In this document: in pieces, positions 1 to 4,610 of the stretch
How positions within the stretch are numbered: position 1 is the stretch's first letter
Layout: each line of letters begins with the position of its first letter
Assembly (NCBI GenBank): GCA_009782865.1
Contig: WRIF01000149.1
Span: 1-5,006, forward strand
Length of the DNA stretch: 5,006 nucleotides
Direction: 5' to 3'
DNA from: Promicromonosporaceae bacterium
Lineage (GTDB): Bacteria; Actinomycetota; Actinomycetes; Actinomycetales; Cellulomonadaceae
The notes under the pieces: model-generated
What the model was told of the DNA's origin: nothing
The model's database searches: none
What the model saw: the letters and a program-made list of their open reading frames with translations, nothing else
Program-made: the position numbers and the translations under genes

Positions 1-36
1 TCCCAATCCAACTTGTTGTTGGGAATGAGCGAAAAT

Positions 37-75
37 AAAAAAAAACAAGGGCAGAATTTGGCGATTCCGCCCTTG
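37..75 (-). terminator. Intrinsic terminator of the antisense RNA
   Basis: Bases 46-57 pair with 64-75 (CAAGGGC against GCCCTTG at the base, A-C mismatch at 53/68) around a six-base loop. Directly to the left are nine A (37-45), then T and four A, which read as U9-A-U4 on the minus-strand transcript. There is no T-run on the plus-strand side, so termination is directional. In the plus-strand mRNA the same stem presents UUGGCG (58-63) as the antisense target loop. Confidence 0.78.
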
Positions 76-113
76 CCTTGACAGCTTCTTCAGCTGCATA
101 AATCGACAATGGT
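37..113 (-). ncRNA. Antisense RNA (countertranscribed RNA) against the rep leader
   Basis: Seen: a near-consensus minus-strand promoter at 120-148 predicts transcription from about 113, and an intrinsic terminator ends it at about 37, giving an RNA of about 77 nt. It would fold into a small 5' stem (82-86 with 92-96, five perfect pairs, 5-nt loop) and a large 3' stem (46-57 with 64-75, one A-C mismatch) with the six-base loop CGCCAA at 58-63. The RNA is fully complementary to the leader upstream of the plus-strand gene starting at 187. Known: CopA of IncFII and RNAI/Inc RNA of IncB/IncI plasmids have this size and design and repress synthesis of the replication protein; their targets expose UUGGCG in a U-turn loop. 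Inferred: this RNA sets copy number by blocking expression of the downstream rep gene. It has no detectable open frame of its own. An alternative is that the terminator serves an unrelated minus-strand transcript, but the promoter, size and loop fit better together. Confidence 0.72.
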
Positions 114-119
114 AAATTG

Positions 120-148
120 ATTATGCGCTATGAAGAGGTTTTTGTCAA
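120..148 (-). promoter_or_regulatory. Sigma-70 type promoter of the antisense RNA
   Basis: On the minus strand TTGACA (143-148) is a perfect -35 box. It is followed by exactly 17 bases and CATAAT (120-125), which matches the -10 consensus at five of six bases. Transcription should start near 113. A strong constitutive promoter is what copy-control antisense RNAs normally use. No similarly strong plus-strand promoter for the rep mRNA was found in the window; a weak TTGTTG (13-18) with TAAAAA (36-41) at 17-bp spacing exists, or the promoter lies to the left of base 1. Confidence 0.72.
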
Positions 149-154
149 GATTAA

Positions 155-178
155 ATTTGCCTATTTGGCAAATAAGGA
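155..178 (+). promoter_or_regulatory. Leader hairpin and ribosome binding site deciding the rep start
   Basis: ATTTGCC (155-161) and GGCAAAT (167-173) form a perfect 7-bp inverted repeat around a 5-base loop. It ends one base before the ribosome binding site AAGGA (174-178, taking AAGGA as 174/175 to 178). The ATG at 187 follows with 8-base spacing. The hairpin would sit against the ribosome site in the mRNA, so it could limit translation, or as DNA it could be a protein-binding palindrome. This site is the reason for preferring ATG 187 over the upstream in-frame ATG at 130, which has no ribosome site. Confidence 0.5.
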
Positions 179-186
179 AATTGACA

Positions 187-984
187 ATGACCCATGCCCA
201 AGCCGTCCAGACGCCCTCCACAAATTTTCCCCTCGCAATTTTCCACGCCATCATGTCCGGCTTAGGCTCTCCGATTTGGAACGAGTATCCACCTACAATG
301 CGGAGTCTGCTGACAGAAATCATCAGCCGGCTCGATCAACACGACCCAGGCAGGCAGATATATTTGCACCGCGAGCGTACTGCTAAAAAACTAGGTATGT
401 GCACCAAAACAATCAATAATCGACTTGTCGATTTGGAAGCTGATGGTTATATCATTAGACATGAACAGCAAAAAAGAAATGATGGTTTTTTATCGTTCGC
501 TCCGATTCAAATGACTGTTAAATTTTTAACCATCATTGGCTTAGAGTCCGCAAAAACACGGTCGGTAAATTTTACTGACCAAAAATCGGAAGAAAGAAAA
601 GAACAGTCCAAGAAAGAATGCCCCGGGAAGACCCGGGGGATCCCTTTTTCGAATCCGGCAGAGGAAGAACAAAAAGAAAAACAGGCCCCTCCCCCCCCCC
701 CCCCGCAGGCCGGCGAGACCCGCCGGGGGGCGTACGACCCCCCCGGCCAGCGGCCCGCCGTCATCATCGAGGTGTCCGATGATGGCCCCGGCATCGCGCC
801 GGATGATCGGCAGCGGGTCTTTGAGCGCTTCAACCGCGGTTCGGCAATCACGGCCGGCGGCACCGGGGGCACCGGCATCGGCCTGTCCATCGTCCGCTGG
901 GCCGCAGCCCTGCACGATGGCACCGTCGAGGTGGTGGACGCTCCCGACGGCGGGGCCACCATCCGGCTGACCTTCCCCACCTAA
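187..984 (+). CDS. Chimeric frame: plasmid replication-type winged HTH protein fused to histidine kinase end
   Basis: A frame of 265 residues from ATG 187; an in-frame ATG at 130 would add 19 residues but lacks a ribosome site. Residues 1 to about 166 are encoded by AT-rich DNA. They contain a winged helix-turn-helix at about 62-97 (RERTAKKLGM, then TKTINNRLVDLEADGYI), like the HTH domains of small-plasmid and phage replication proteins, followed by a charged Lys/Glu-rich stretch (131-166). The antisense RNA over its leader supports a plasmid replication initiator; this is inference, as no replication-specific catalytic motif is visible. Residues 168-173 are prolines from a 14-C run. After that the DNA becomes GC-rich and residues 190-265 are the end of an unrelated sensor kinase ATPase domain. 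The true C-terminus of the HTH protein is therefore missing. A genuine fusion would be biologically unusual; an artificial join is more likely. Confidence 0.55.
   Translation: MTHAQAVQTPSTNFPLAIFHAIMSGLGSPIWNEYPPTMRSLLTEIISRLDQHDPGRQIYLHRERTAKKLGMCTKTINNRLVDLEADGYIIRHEQQKRNDGFLSFAPIQMTVKFLTIIGLESAKTRSVNFTDQKSEERKEQSKKECPGKTRGIPFSNPAEEEQKEKQAPPPPPPQAGETRRGAYDPPGQRPAVIIEVSDDGPGIAPDDRQRVFERFNRGSAITAGGTGGTGIGLSIVRWAAALHDGTVEVVDAPDGGATIRLTFPT
621..649 (+). terminator. Possible intrinsic terminator inside the rep frame
   Basis: CCCCGGG (621-627) pairs perfectly with CCCGGGG (632-638) around the loop AAGA, an all-GC 7-bp stem in otherwise AT-rich DNA. A run of five T (645-649) follows after GATCCC. 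The T-run begins six bases after the stem, further than usual, which weakens the call. The reading frame passes straight through it. It could instead be a chance hairpin in coding DNA. Confidence 0.3.
705..984 (+). pseudogene. Sensor histidine kinase, C-terminal ATPase fragment
   Basis: This stretch encodes the last part of a two-component sensor kinase. The HATPase_c signatures appear in order: G1 box DDGPGI (residues 198-203 of the fused frame), F box RVFERF (210-215) and the glycine-rich G2 box GGTGGTGIGLSIV (224-236), then the closing strand and TAA at 982-984. These boxes bind ATP for autophosphorylation. The sensor region, the HisKA helix with the phospho-accepting His, and the N box are all absent. 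The fragment starts between the N and G1 boxes, right after the poly-C tract and further G/C runs (725-730, 738-744). No response regulator lies nearby. Either the gene was truncated by a real rearrangement, or its 5' part was lost in an artificial join. Which signal the intact kinase senses cannot be told. Confidence 0.7.
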
Positions 985-1142
985 CTGGCGCTGCTGCCCG
1001 CCGAACTTCGCCTTAGCAGGTGTGGTGTCTCGGGACTTCGGTGGCGTTCGTGTTTCAGGACATGGGTGACTGTTTGGTGGGTTGGGGAAATCCCAACAGA
1101 GTCTGCGTGGAGGGTGCCCGCCCGACCAGCACCGAGATGCGG
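985..1142. other. Intergenic stretch with IS481-like imperfect repeats and a hairpin
   Basis: No convincing gene is seen here. Two imperfect direct repeats, at 1026-1044 and 1051-1069 (14 of 19 bases equal, offset 25), carry the TGTCTCGGGAC / TGTTTCAGGAC plus GGTG pattern that resembles the end regions of IS481-family elements in actinobacteria. No transposase remains, and the matching other end is not visible, so this is at most a relic. A 6-bp hairpin (1081-1086 with 1092-1097) follows, without a T-run. The family assignment rests on memory of such ends, not on alignment. Confidence 0.3.
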
Positions 1143-1171
1143 TGGACAACCCGAGGCCTGCGAAGTAGTCT
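1143..1171 (+). promoter_or_regulatory. Promoter of the toxin-antitoxin operon
   Basis: TGGACA (1143-1148) matches the TTGACA -35 box at five of six bases. Exactly 17 bases later TAGTCT (1166-1171) fits the actinobacterial TANNNT -10 pattern. Transcription would start near 1178, inside the palindrome that follows, as expected for an autoregulated antitoxin operon. Confidence 0.5.
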
Positions 1172-1175
1172 GATA

Positions 1176-1197
1176 TGTACCGTACATTTGCCGTACA
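1176..1197. promoter_or_regulatory. Palindromic operator for the antitoxin
   Basis: TGTAC-C-GTACA (1176-1186) is a perfect inverted repeat. A third half-site, CGTACA, sits at 1192-1197, so successive GTACA units are 11 bases apart, about one helical turn. The site covers the predicted transcription start and lies 26 bases ahead of the antitoxin ATG. Ribbon-helix-helix antitoxins usually bind such stacked short half-sites cooperatively and repress their own operon, more tightly with toxin bound. Confidence 0.5.
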
Positions 1198-1222
1198 GTC
1201 CGAGCATCAGGAGGAGACAGAC

Positions 1223-1501
1223 ATGGGCCGAACGCTCACCAAGGACAAGCGGATCGAAGCGCGGGCAGACGCGGTCGCGCACGACCTGATCACCAGGGCC
1301 GCCTCCCTCTCCAACGAGACGCTCTCGTCCTTCGTGGTGAAGGCAGCGTTGGAGAAGGCGGAGGTGCTCATCGCCCGCGCCGACCGCACATTCATGCCTG
1401 CCGAGCAATTCGATGCGCTGATCGCCTCGCTAGATGACCTCACGCCGGTCGAAGAGGTGGTGCGCCTATTCGCCCACGAGCGCCGGATCGCACGGACGTG
1501 A
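1223..1501 (+). CDS. DUF1778 (TacA-type) antitoxin
   Basis: A 92-residue protein of the DUF1778 family, the antitoxin of type II TacAT systems. The N-terminal half (about 3-50) is the ribbon-helix-helix DNA-binding and dimer part: a basic Lys/Arg strand near 5-14, then two helices with the family pattern of small residues around LSNETLSSFVVKAALEKAE (29-47). The C-terminal tail (about 57-85, with FMPAEQFDALIASLDD) is the segment that in this family wraps the acetyltransferase toxin and blocks it. Start: ATG 1223 has an excellent ribosome site AGGAGG (1209-1214, 8-base spacing); the upstream in-frame ATG 1175 lies before the predicted transcription start and within the operator region. The stop overlaps the toxin start in a GTGA, so the two are translationally coupled with the antitoxin first. 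Autorepression through the 1176-1197 operator is likely. Confidence 0.87.
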   Translation: MGRTLTKDKRIEARADAVAHDLITRAASLSNETLSSFVVKAALEKAEVLIARADRTFMPAEQFDALIASLDDLTPVEEVVRLFAHERRIART

Positions 1502-2007
1502 CCGAGTTTCTGACCGTCCGTTTCGAGGCGAACCTCGACGTCAACAGCTTCACCTCCGGGCAACCTTCCCTTGACGACTGGTTGCGGTACCACGCACTAC
1601 GGGCGCAAAACCAAGGTAGCGCTCGGACCCGCGCTCTGGTCAGGCGCGGCGACAAGCAGGTGCTCGGGTACTACTCCCTGGCCCCCACGCAGGTAGATCG
1701 CGCCCAGTTGCCCCGCGGTGCGACCGGCGGACTGTCTACAGTTCCCGCCTACCTACTAGCGCGGCTGGCACTGGACCAGTCAATCCAGGGTCAAGGGCTT
1801 GGCGCCGATCTCCTGGCCGATGCCATGGAGGAGACGCTCTCGGCGGCCGCGCATGCCGCCGGACGCCTGCTCGTGGTGGACGCCATCGACGATACTGCCC
1901 GCACCTTCTACGAACACCACGGATTCAAGCGCATCGGCGCCTCGTGGCGTTTGTACCTAAGGCTCAGTTCAATCGCCGCGAGCATCGCCGCCACTTCTCG
2001 CCCCTAA
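1498..2007 (+). CDS. GNAT acetyltransferase toxin (TacT type)
   Basis: A 169-residue GNAT-fold acetyltransferase directly downstream of a DUF1778 antitoxin. Toxins of this class transfer acetyl from acetyl-CoA to the amino group of aminoacyl-tRNA, which stops translation. Visible marks: the N-terminal strand and helix with FTSGQPSLDDWLR (18-30), the strand VLGYYSLAP (55-63), the acetyl-CoA pyrophosphate loop QGQGLG (97-102), and motif B with DTARTFYEHHGFKRI (132-146), whose Tyr138 is the usual catalytic residue. Length is normal for the family, and all key motifs are intact. The GTG start at 1498 overlaps the antitoxin stop by four bases, which favours coupled low-level synthesis. The TAA at 2005-2007 touches the stop of the convergent reductase gene. 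The tRNA target is inferred from relatives. Confidence 0.87.
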   Translation: MTEFLTVRFEANLDVNSFTSGQPSLDDWLRYHALRAQNQGSARTRALVRRGDKQVLGYYSLAPTQVDRAQLPRGATGGLSTVPAYLLARLALDQSIQGQGLGADLLADAMEETLSAAAHAAGRLLVVDAIDDTARTFYEHHGFKRIGASWRLYLRLSSIAASIAATSRP

Positions 2008-3000
2008 CTACCACCTGCCATGGATGGCGGCGCGGAAGAACTCGTTGTACATCCCGGCCACCGACTCGCTGAAGCTGGCGGGCAGTTCCGGCAGCAGGCC
2101 GGCGGCGGCGTTGGCTCGAGCCTGGACCGCCGAGGACGCGCCGGGGATGACCGTGGTGACGCCCGGCAGCTGCCAGATCCAGGCCAGGGCCGCCTGGGCG
2201 GCGGTGGCCTCGAACGGCAGTGCGGCGGCCAGCTCGGTGAACTCGGCGGCGGCGCGCAGGCCGGTGGCGTAGTCGACCCCGGAGAAGGTCTCCCCCTGGT
2301 CGAAGGCGGCCCCCTCACGGTTGTAGTTGCGGTGGTCGTTGGCGGCGAAGGCCGTGTCGCGGGTGAACTTGCCCGTCAGCAGGCCGGAGGCCAGCGGCAC
2401 CCGGGCGATGATGCCCACCCCGGCCGCCGCGGCGGCGGGCAGCACCTGGTCGAGGGGCTTCTGGCGGAACGCATTGAGGATGATCTGGACCGAGGCGACG
2501 GCGGGACGGGCGATGGCGGTCAGGGCCTGGTCGCACGTCTCGACCGAGACGCCGTAGTTCTTCATCACTCCCTCCTCGACGAGGGTGTCCAGCGCGTCGA
2601 AGACCTCGCCCGACTCGACCACGGCCGAGGGGGGACAGTGCAGCTGCACCAGGTCGAGGGTGTCCTGCGCCAGGTTCTTTCGCGAGCGGTCGGTCCAGGC
2701 CCGGAAGTTGTCCATCACATAGTTCTCGCGAAGCTGCTCGACCCGCCTGCCCATCTTGGTGGCGACAAACACCTCCGTGCCAGGGTTCTGGCCGAGGAAG
2801 CGAGCAATGAGCTGCTCGGAGCGACCGTCGCCGTAAACGTCGGCGGTGTCGAAGAAGTCGACCCCCGCCTCGACGGCGGCGGCCAGGACCTCATGGGCGG
2901 TCTCCTCGGAGACGTCGCCCCAGTCGGCGCCCAGCTGCCAGGTTCCCAGGCCGACCACGGAGACCGGCCGGCCAGTTCGACCCAAAATACGCTGCTGCAC
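2008..3000 (-). CDS. Aldo/keto reductase
   Basis: A 330-residue NAD(P)H-dependent aldo/keto reductase with a TIM-barrel fold, expected in the cytoplasm. It would reduce an aldehyde or ketone; the natural substrate is unknown. The catalytic tetrad is complete: Asp51 and Tyr56 in FFDTADVYGDGRSE, Lys82 in VATKMG, and His121 in VQLHCPP. The early strand VGLGTWQLG (16-24) and the C-terminal cofactor signature VIPGASSAVQARANA (284-298) are also present, so the enzyme looks active and full-length. GTG at 2998-3000 is the start: it is preceded by GAGGAGGG at 6-base spacing, and the protein begins with the family's usual QQRILGRTGRPVS. It is transcribed divergently from the epimerase gene across a 48-bp gap and converges on the toxin gene with zero bases between stop codons. 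The sequence resembles the YajO/general stress 69-like branch, but subfamily is uncertain. Confidence 0.9.
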   Translation of the reverse strand: MQQRILGRTGRPVSVVGLGTWQLGADWGDVSEETAHEVLAAAVEAGVDFFDTADVYGDGRSEQLIARFLGQNPGTEVFVATKMGRRVEQLRENYVMDNFRAWTDRSRKNLAQDTLDLVQLHCPPSAVVESGEVFDALDTLVEEGVMKNYGVSVETCDQALTAIARPAVASVQIILNAFRQKPLDQVLPAAAAAGVGIIARVPLASGLLTGKFTRDTAFAANDHRNYNREGAAFDQGETFSGVDYATGLRAAAEFTELAAALPFEATAAQAALAWIWQLPGVTTVIPGASSAVQARANAAAGLLPELPASFSESVAGMYNEFFRAAIHGRW

Positions 3001-3012
3001 TGTGTGCCCTCC

Positions 3013-3048
3013 TCAAGGTTGTGGTTGCTTGCCGATAGCCTAGGGCCT
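3013..3048. promoter_or_regulatory. Divergent promoter region with a symmetric -10 element
   Basis: The 48-bp gap between the two divergent starts holds TAGCCTA (3036-3042). It reads as a TANNNT -10 box on both strands: TAGCCT (3036-3041) on plus and TAGGCT (3037-3042) on minus. On plus, the start point seven bases on falls on GTG 3049, which would make the epimerase mRNA leaderless. On minus, it leaves a leader of about 30 bases containing the reductase ribosome site. No good -35 box is seen for either direction, so the call is tentative. Confidence 0.3.
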
Positions 3049-3999
3049 GTGAGCGCAAAAGGCCTGTTCCCACCCCTTGTCCGTCCGCTAGTGGTGCCTC
3101 CGCCGTCTGGCAAGCAGCACGTGATCATGCATGGCGCGCAGCGGGCGGTGATCACCGAGGTGGGCGCGATGGTGCGCAAGTACACCGTCGGCGGCCGCGA
3201 CGTGTTTGTGCCCTTCGACGAGAATGAGGTGTCCCCCGTCTTCAACGCGGCCGTGTTGGTCCCCTGGCCCAACCGCCTGGCCGACGGCGCCTACCGTGAC
3301 GAGTTCGGCAACCTGCTCCAGCTCCCCCTCAACGAACCCGCCCGGCAAAACGCGCTGCACGGGCTGGCCTGCTGGCAGCGCTGGACCACCGTCGAGTGGG
3401 CGGCCACCGCCGTCACCCTGGAACTGGCCCTGCCCGCCCAGCGCGGCTGGCCGTACCAGCTGATCACACGGGTCAGGTACTCGCTGAGCGATGAGGGCCT
3501 GGAGGTGCAGCTGACCACCCGCAACCTGGGCACCGGCCGCGCCCCCTACGGGGTGGGGTTCCACCCCTGGCTGTCCACCGGCGGCGCCGCCCTGGACGAC
3601 TGCACCGTCCGCCTGGACGCCGCCACCCACGTCACCGTCGATGAGCGGCTGCTGCCCACCGGCTACGAGCCCGTTGCAGGCGACCTCGACCTGCGCCAGA
3701 CGCGCAGCCTCGCCGGCCTCGACCTGGACGACGCCTGGACCGACGCCACCTTCGACTCCGACGGCCTGTCTTGGTGCCTCCTGGGCTGCCCAGACGGCCG
3801 CACCCCCGCCGTCTGGATGGACCGCTCCATGGACACCTGGCAGGTCTGCTCTGCCGATCACATTGAGGGACACCACCGCTTCGGGCTGGCCGCCGAGCCG
3901 ATGAGCTGCGTGGCCAACGCCTTCAACACCGGCGATCGGCTCGTGTGGCTGGCTCCCGGCGAGTCGCACAGCGTCCGCTGGGGAGCCACCCTCCTGTGA
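3049..3999 (+). CDS. Aldose 1-epimerase family protein (galactose mutarotase-like)
   Basis: A 316-residue protein of the aldose 1-epimerase family, a beta-sandwich enzyme that interconverts the alpha and beta anomers of a free hexose, or acts on a hexose-6-phosphate in related branches. Expected active-site residues are present: His104 in NALHG, His172 in GFHPW, and a general-base candidate Glu283 in AAEPMS. The sugar-binding Arg of the family may be Arg within VPWPNRLADG. The closing WLAPGES motif is also typical. Length fits the actinobacterial branch. The start is uncertain: GTG 3049 fits a leaderless transcript from the 3036 -10 box, while GTG 3091 or 3094 would give a more usual N-terminus (VPPPSGKQHVIMHG) but lack a ribosome site. 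The SGNH-fold gene follows after 11 bases, so the two probably form an operon. Beyond the epimerase call, the sugar is unknown. Confidence 0.85.
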   Translation: MSAKGLFPPLVRPLVVPPPSGKQHVIMHGAQRAVITEVGAMVRKYTVGGRDVFVPFDENEVSPVFNAAVLVPWPNRLADGAYRDEFGNLLQLPLNEPARQNALHGLACWQRWTTVEWAATAVTLELALPAQRGWPYQLITRVRYSLSDEGLEVQLTTRNLGTGRAPYGVGFHPWLSTGGAALDDCTVRLDAATHVTVDERLLPTGYEPVAGDLDLRQTRSLAGLDLDDAWTDATFDSDGLSWCLLGCPDGRTPAVWMDRSMDTWQVCSADHIEGHHRFGLAAEPMSCVANAFNTGDRLVWLAPGESHSVRWGATLL

Positions 4000-4010
4000 A
4001 AGGGCAGCAG

Positions 4011-4610
4011 ATGACCACCCGTGAGCTGCGGATCTGCGTGATCGGCGACGAACTGGTTGCCGGGGTCGGCGATGCGCGCGCCCTGGGCTGGGTGGGGCGC
4101 GTCATGGCGCGCAGCCACTGGACGCAGCCCACCTCTGTCTTCACGCTGGCGACGCCGGGTGAGACCACCGCCCAGCTGACCGGACGATGGGAGGCCGAGA
4201 CCGCCACCCGCTTTTCGGCGGCGCCGGAGGTGGACAACCGGCTGGTGGTGGCCCTCGGCCGCCACGACATCGAGACCGGTCAGTCGGTGGCCCGCTCCCG
4301 CCTCAACCTGGCCAACCTGCTCGACGTCGCCACCACCCGCGGCATCCCCACCTTCGTGGTGGGCCCGCCGCCGGGCAAGGAGGCGGACGCCTCGGAGCTA
4401 GAGGAACTCTCCGAGGCGTTCGCCTCGGTGACCGCCCGTCGGCACATCCCGTATGTGGACACGTTCCATCCGCTGCGCAACCACGACCAGTGGCGTTCCG
4501 ATCTGGCCCAGAACGGATCGGTCTATCCTGGGCAGGCCGGCTACGGCCTCATCGCCTGGCTGGTGCTGCACACCGGCTGGCATCAGTGGCTGGGCTTGGA
4601 CCCCGAGTAG
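4011..4610 (+). CDS. SGNH/GDSL-fold protein with altered catalytic residues
   Basis: A 199-residue single-domain protein with the block order of SGNH hydrolases (esterases/lipases) and no signal peptide, so probably cytoplasmic. Block I reads GDELVAGVG (12-20) with Glu14 where the nucleophile Ser of GDSL stands. Block II keeps its Gly (Gly50, in LATPGETTAQL). Block III reads GRHD (83-86) with His85 in place of the oxyanion Asn. Block V reads NGSVYPGQAGYGL (168-180) with Tyr172 in place of the catalytic His before Pro, and no Asp three residues ahead. The fold and C-terminal helix (IAWLVLHTGW) are preserved. So it looks like a non-hydrolytic relative, or one with different chemistry. Start ATG 4011 has AAAGGG at 6-base spacing; a longer in-frame start at 3945 overlaps the epimerase and has no such site. 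It lies 11 bases after the epimerase and is likely cotranscribed. Its function is unknown. Confidence 0.78.
   Translation: MTTRELRICVIGDELVAGVGDARALGWVGRVMARSHWTQPTSVFTLATPGETTAQLTGRWEAETATRFSAAPEVDNRLVVALGRHDIETGQSVARSRLNLANLLDVATTRGIPTFVVGPPPGKEADASELEELSEAFASVTARRHIPYVDTFHPLRNHDQWRSDLAQNGSVYPGQAGYGLIAWLVLHTGWHQWLGLDPE

Noticed and set aside
1..24. TCCCAA / TTGGGA inverted repeat as a terminator
   Set aside because: Six pairs around a 12-base loop with no following T-run, and it is cut by the window edge.
78..104. Plus-strand promoter TTGACA (78-83) with TAAATC (99-104)
   Set aside because: Spacing is only 15 bases and the -10 match is poor; a start there would also lose the antisense target stem.
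109..120. Tiny leader peptide ATG GTA AAT TGA, as a Tap-like coupling peptide
   Set aside because: Only three codons and no ribosome site ahead of it; it ends far from the rep start, so coupling is not supported.
130..186. ATG 130 as the start of the HTH protein
   Set aside because: No ribosome site precedes it, and it lies within the antisense promoter region and leader, while ATG 187 has AAGGA at 8-base spacing.
632..643. Cloning-vector polylinker (SmaI/BamHI-like CCCGGG and GGATCC)
   Set aside because: The sequence differs from the common polylinker by an extra G and lacks the neighbouring sites; it is part of a symmetric hairpin instead.
1081..1097. Hairpin GTTGGG/CCCAAC as terminator of the histidine kinase
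   Set aside because: No T-run follows and it is about 100 bases beyond the stop; kept only as part of the intergenic description.
2020..3048. Long plus-strand open frame running through the reductase gene into the epimerase
   Set aside because: It is the high-GC shadow of the reductase on the opposite strand; only the part from about 3049 shows a protein family.
3101..3110. Neisseria DNA uptake sequence (GCCGTCTG-like)
   Set aside because: Only a partial match, inside actinobacterial coding DNA; no full copy was found in the AT-rich part.
3088..3969. Minus-strand frame of 293 codons opposite the epimerase
   Set aside because: Gly/Val/Gln/Ala-rich composition without motifs, opposite a clear epimerase-family gene; a codon-bias shadow.
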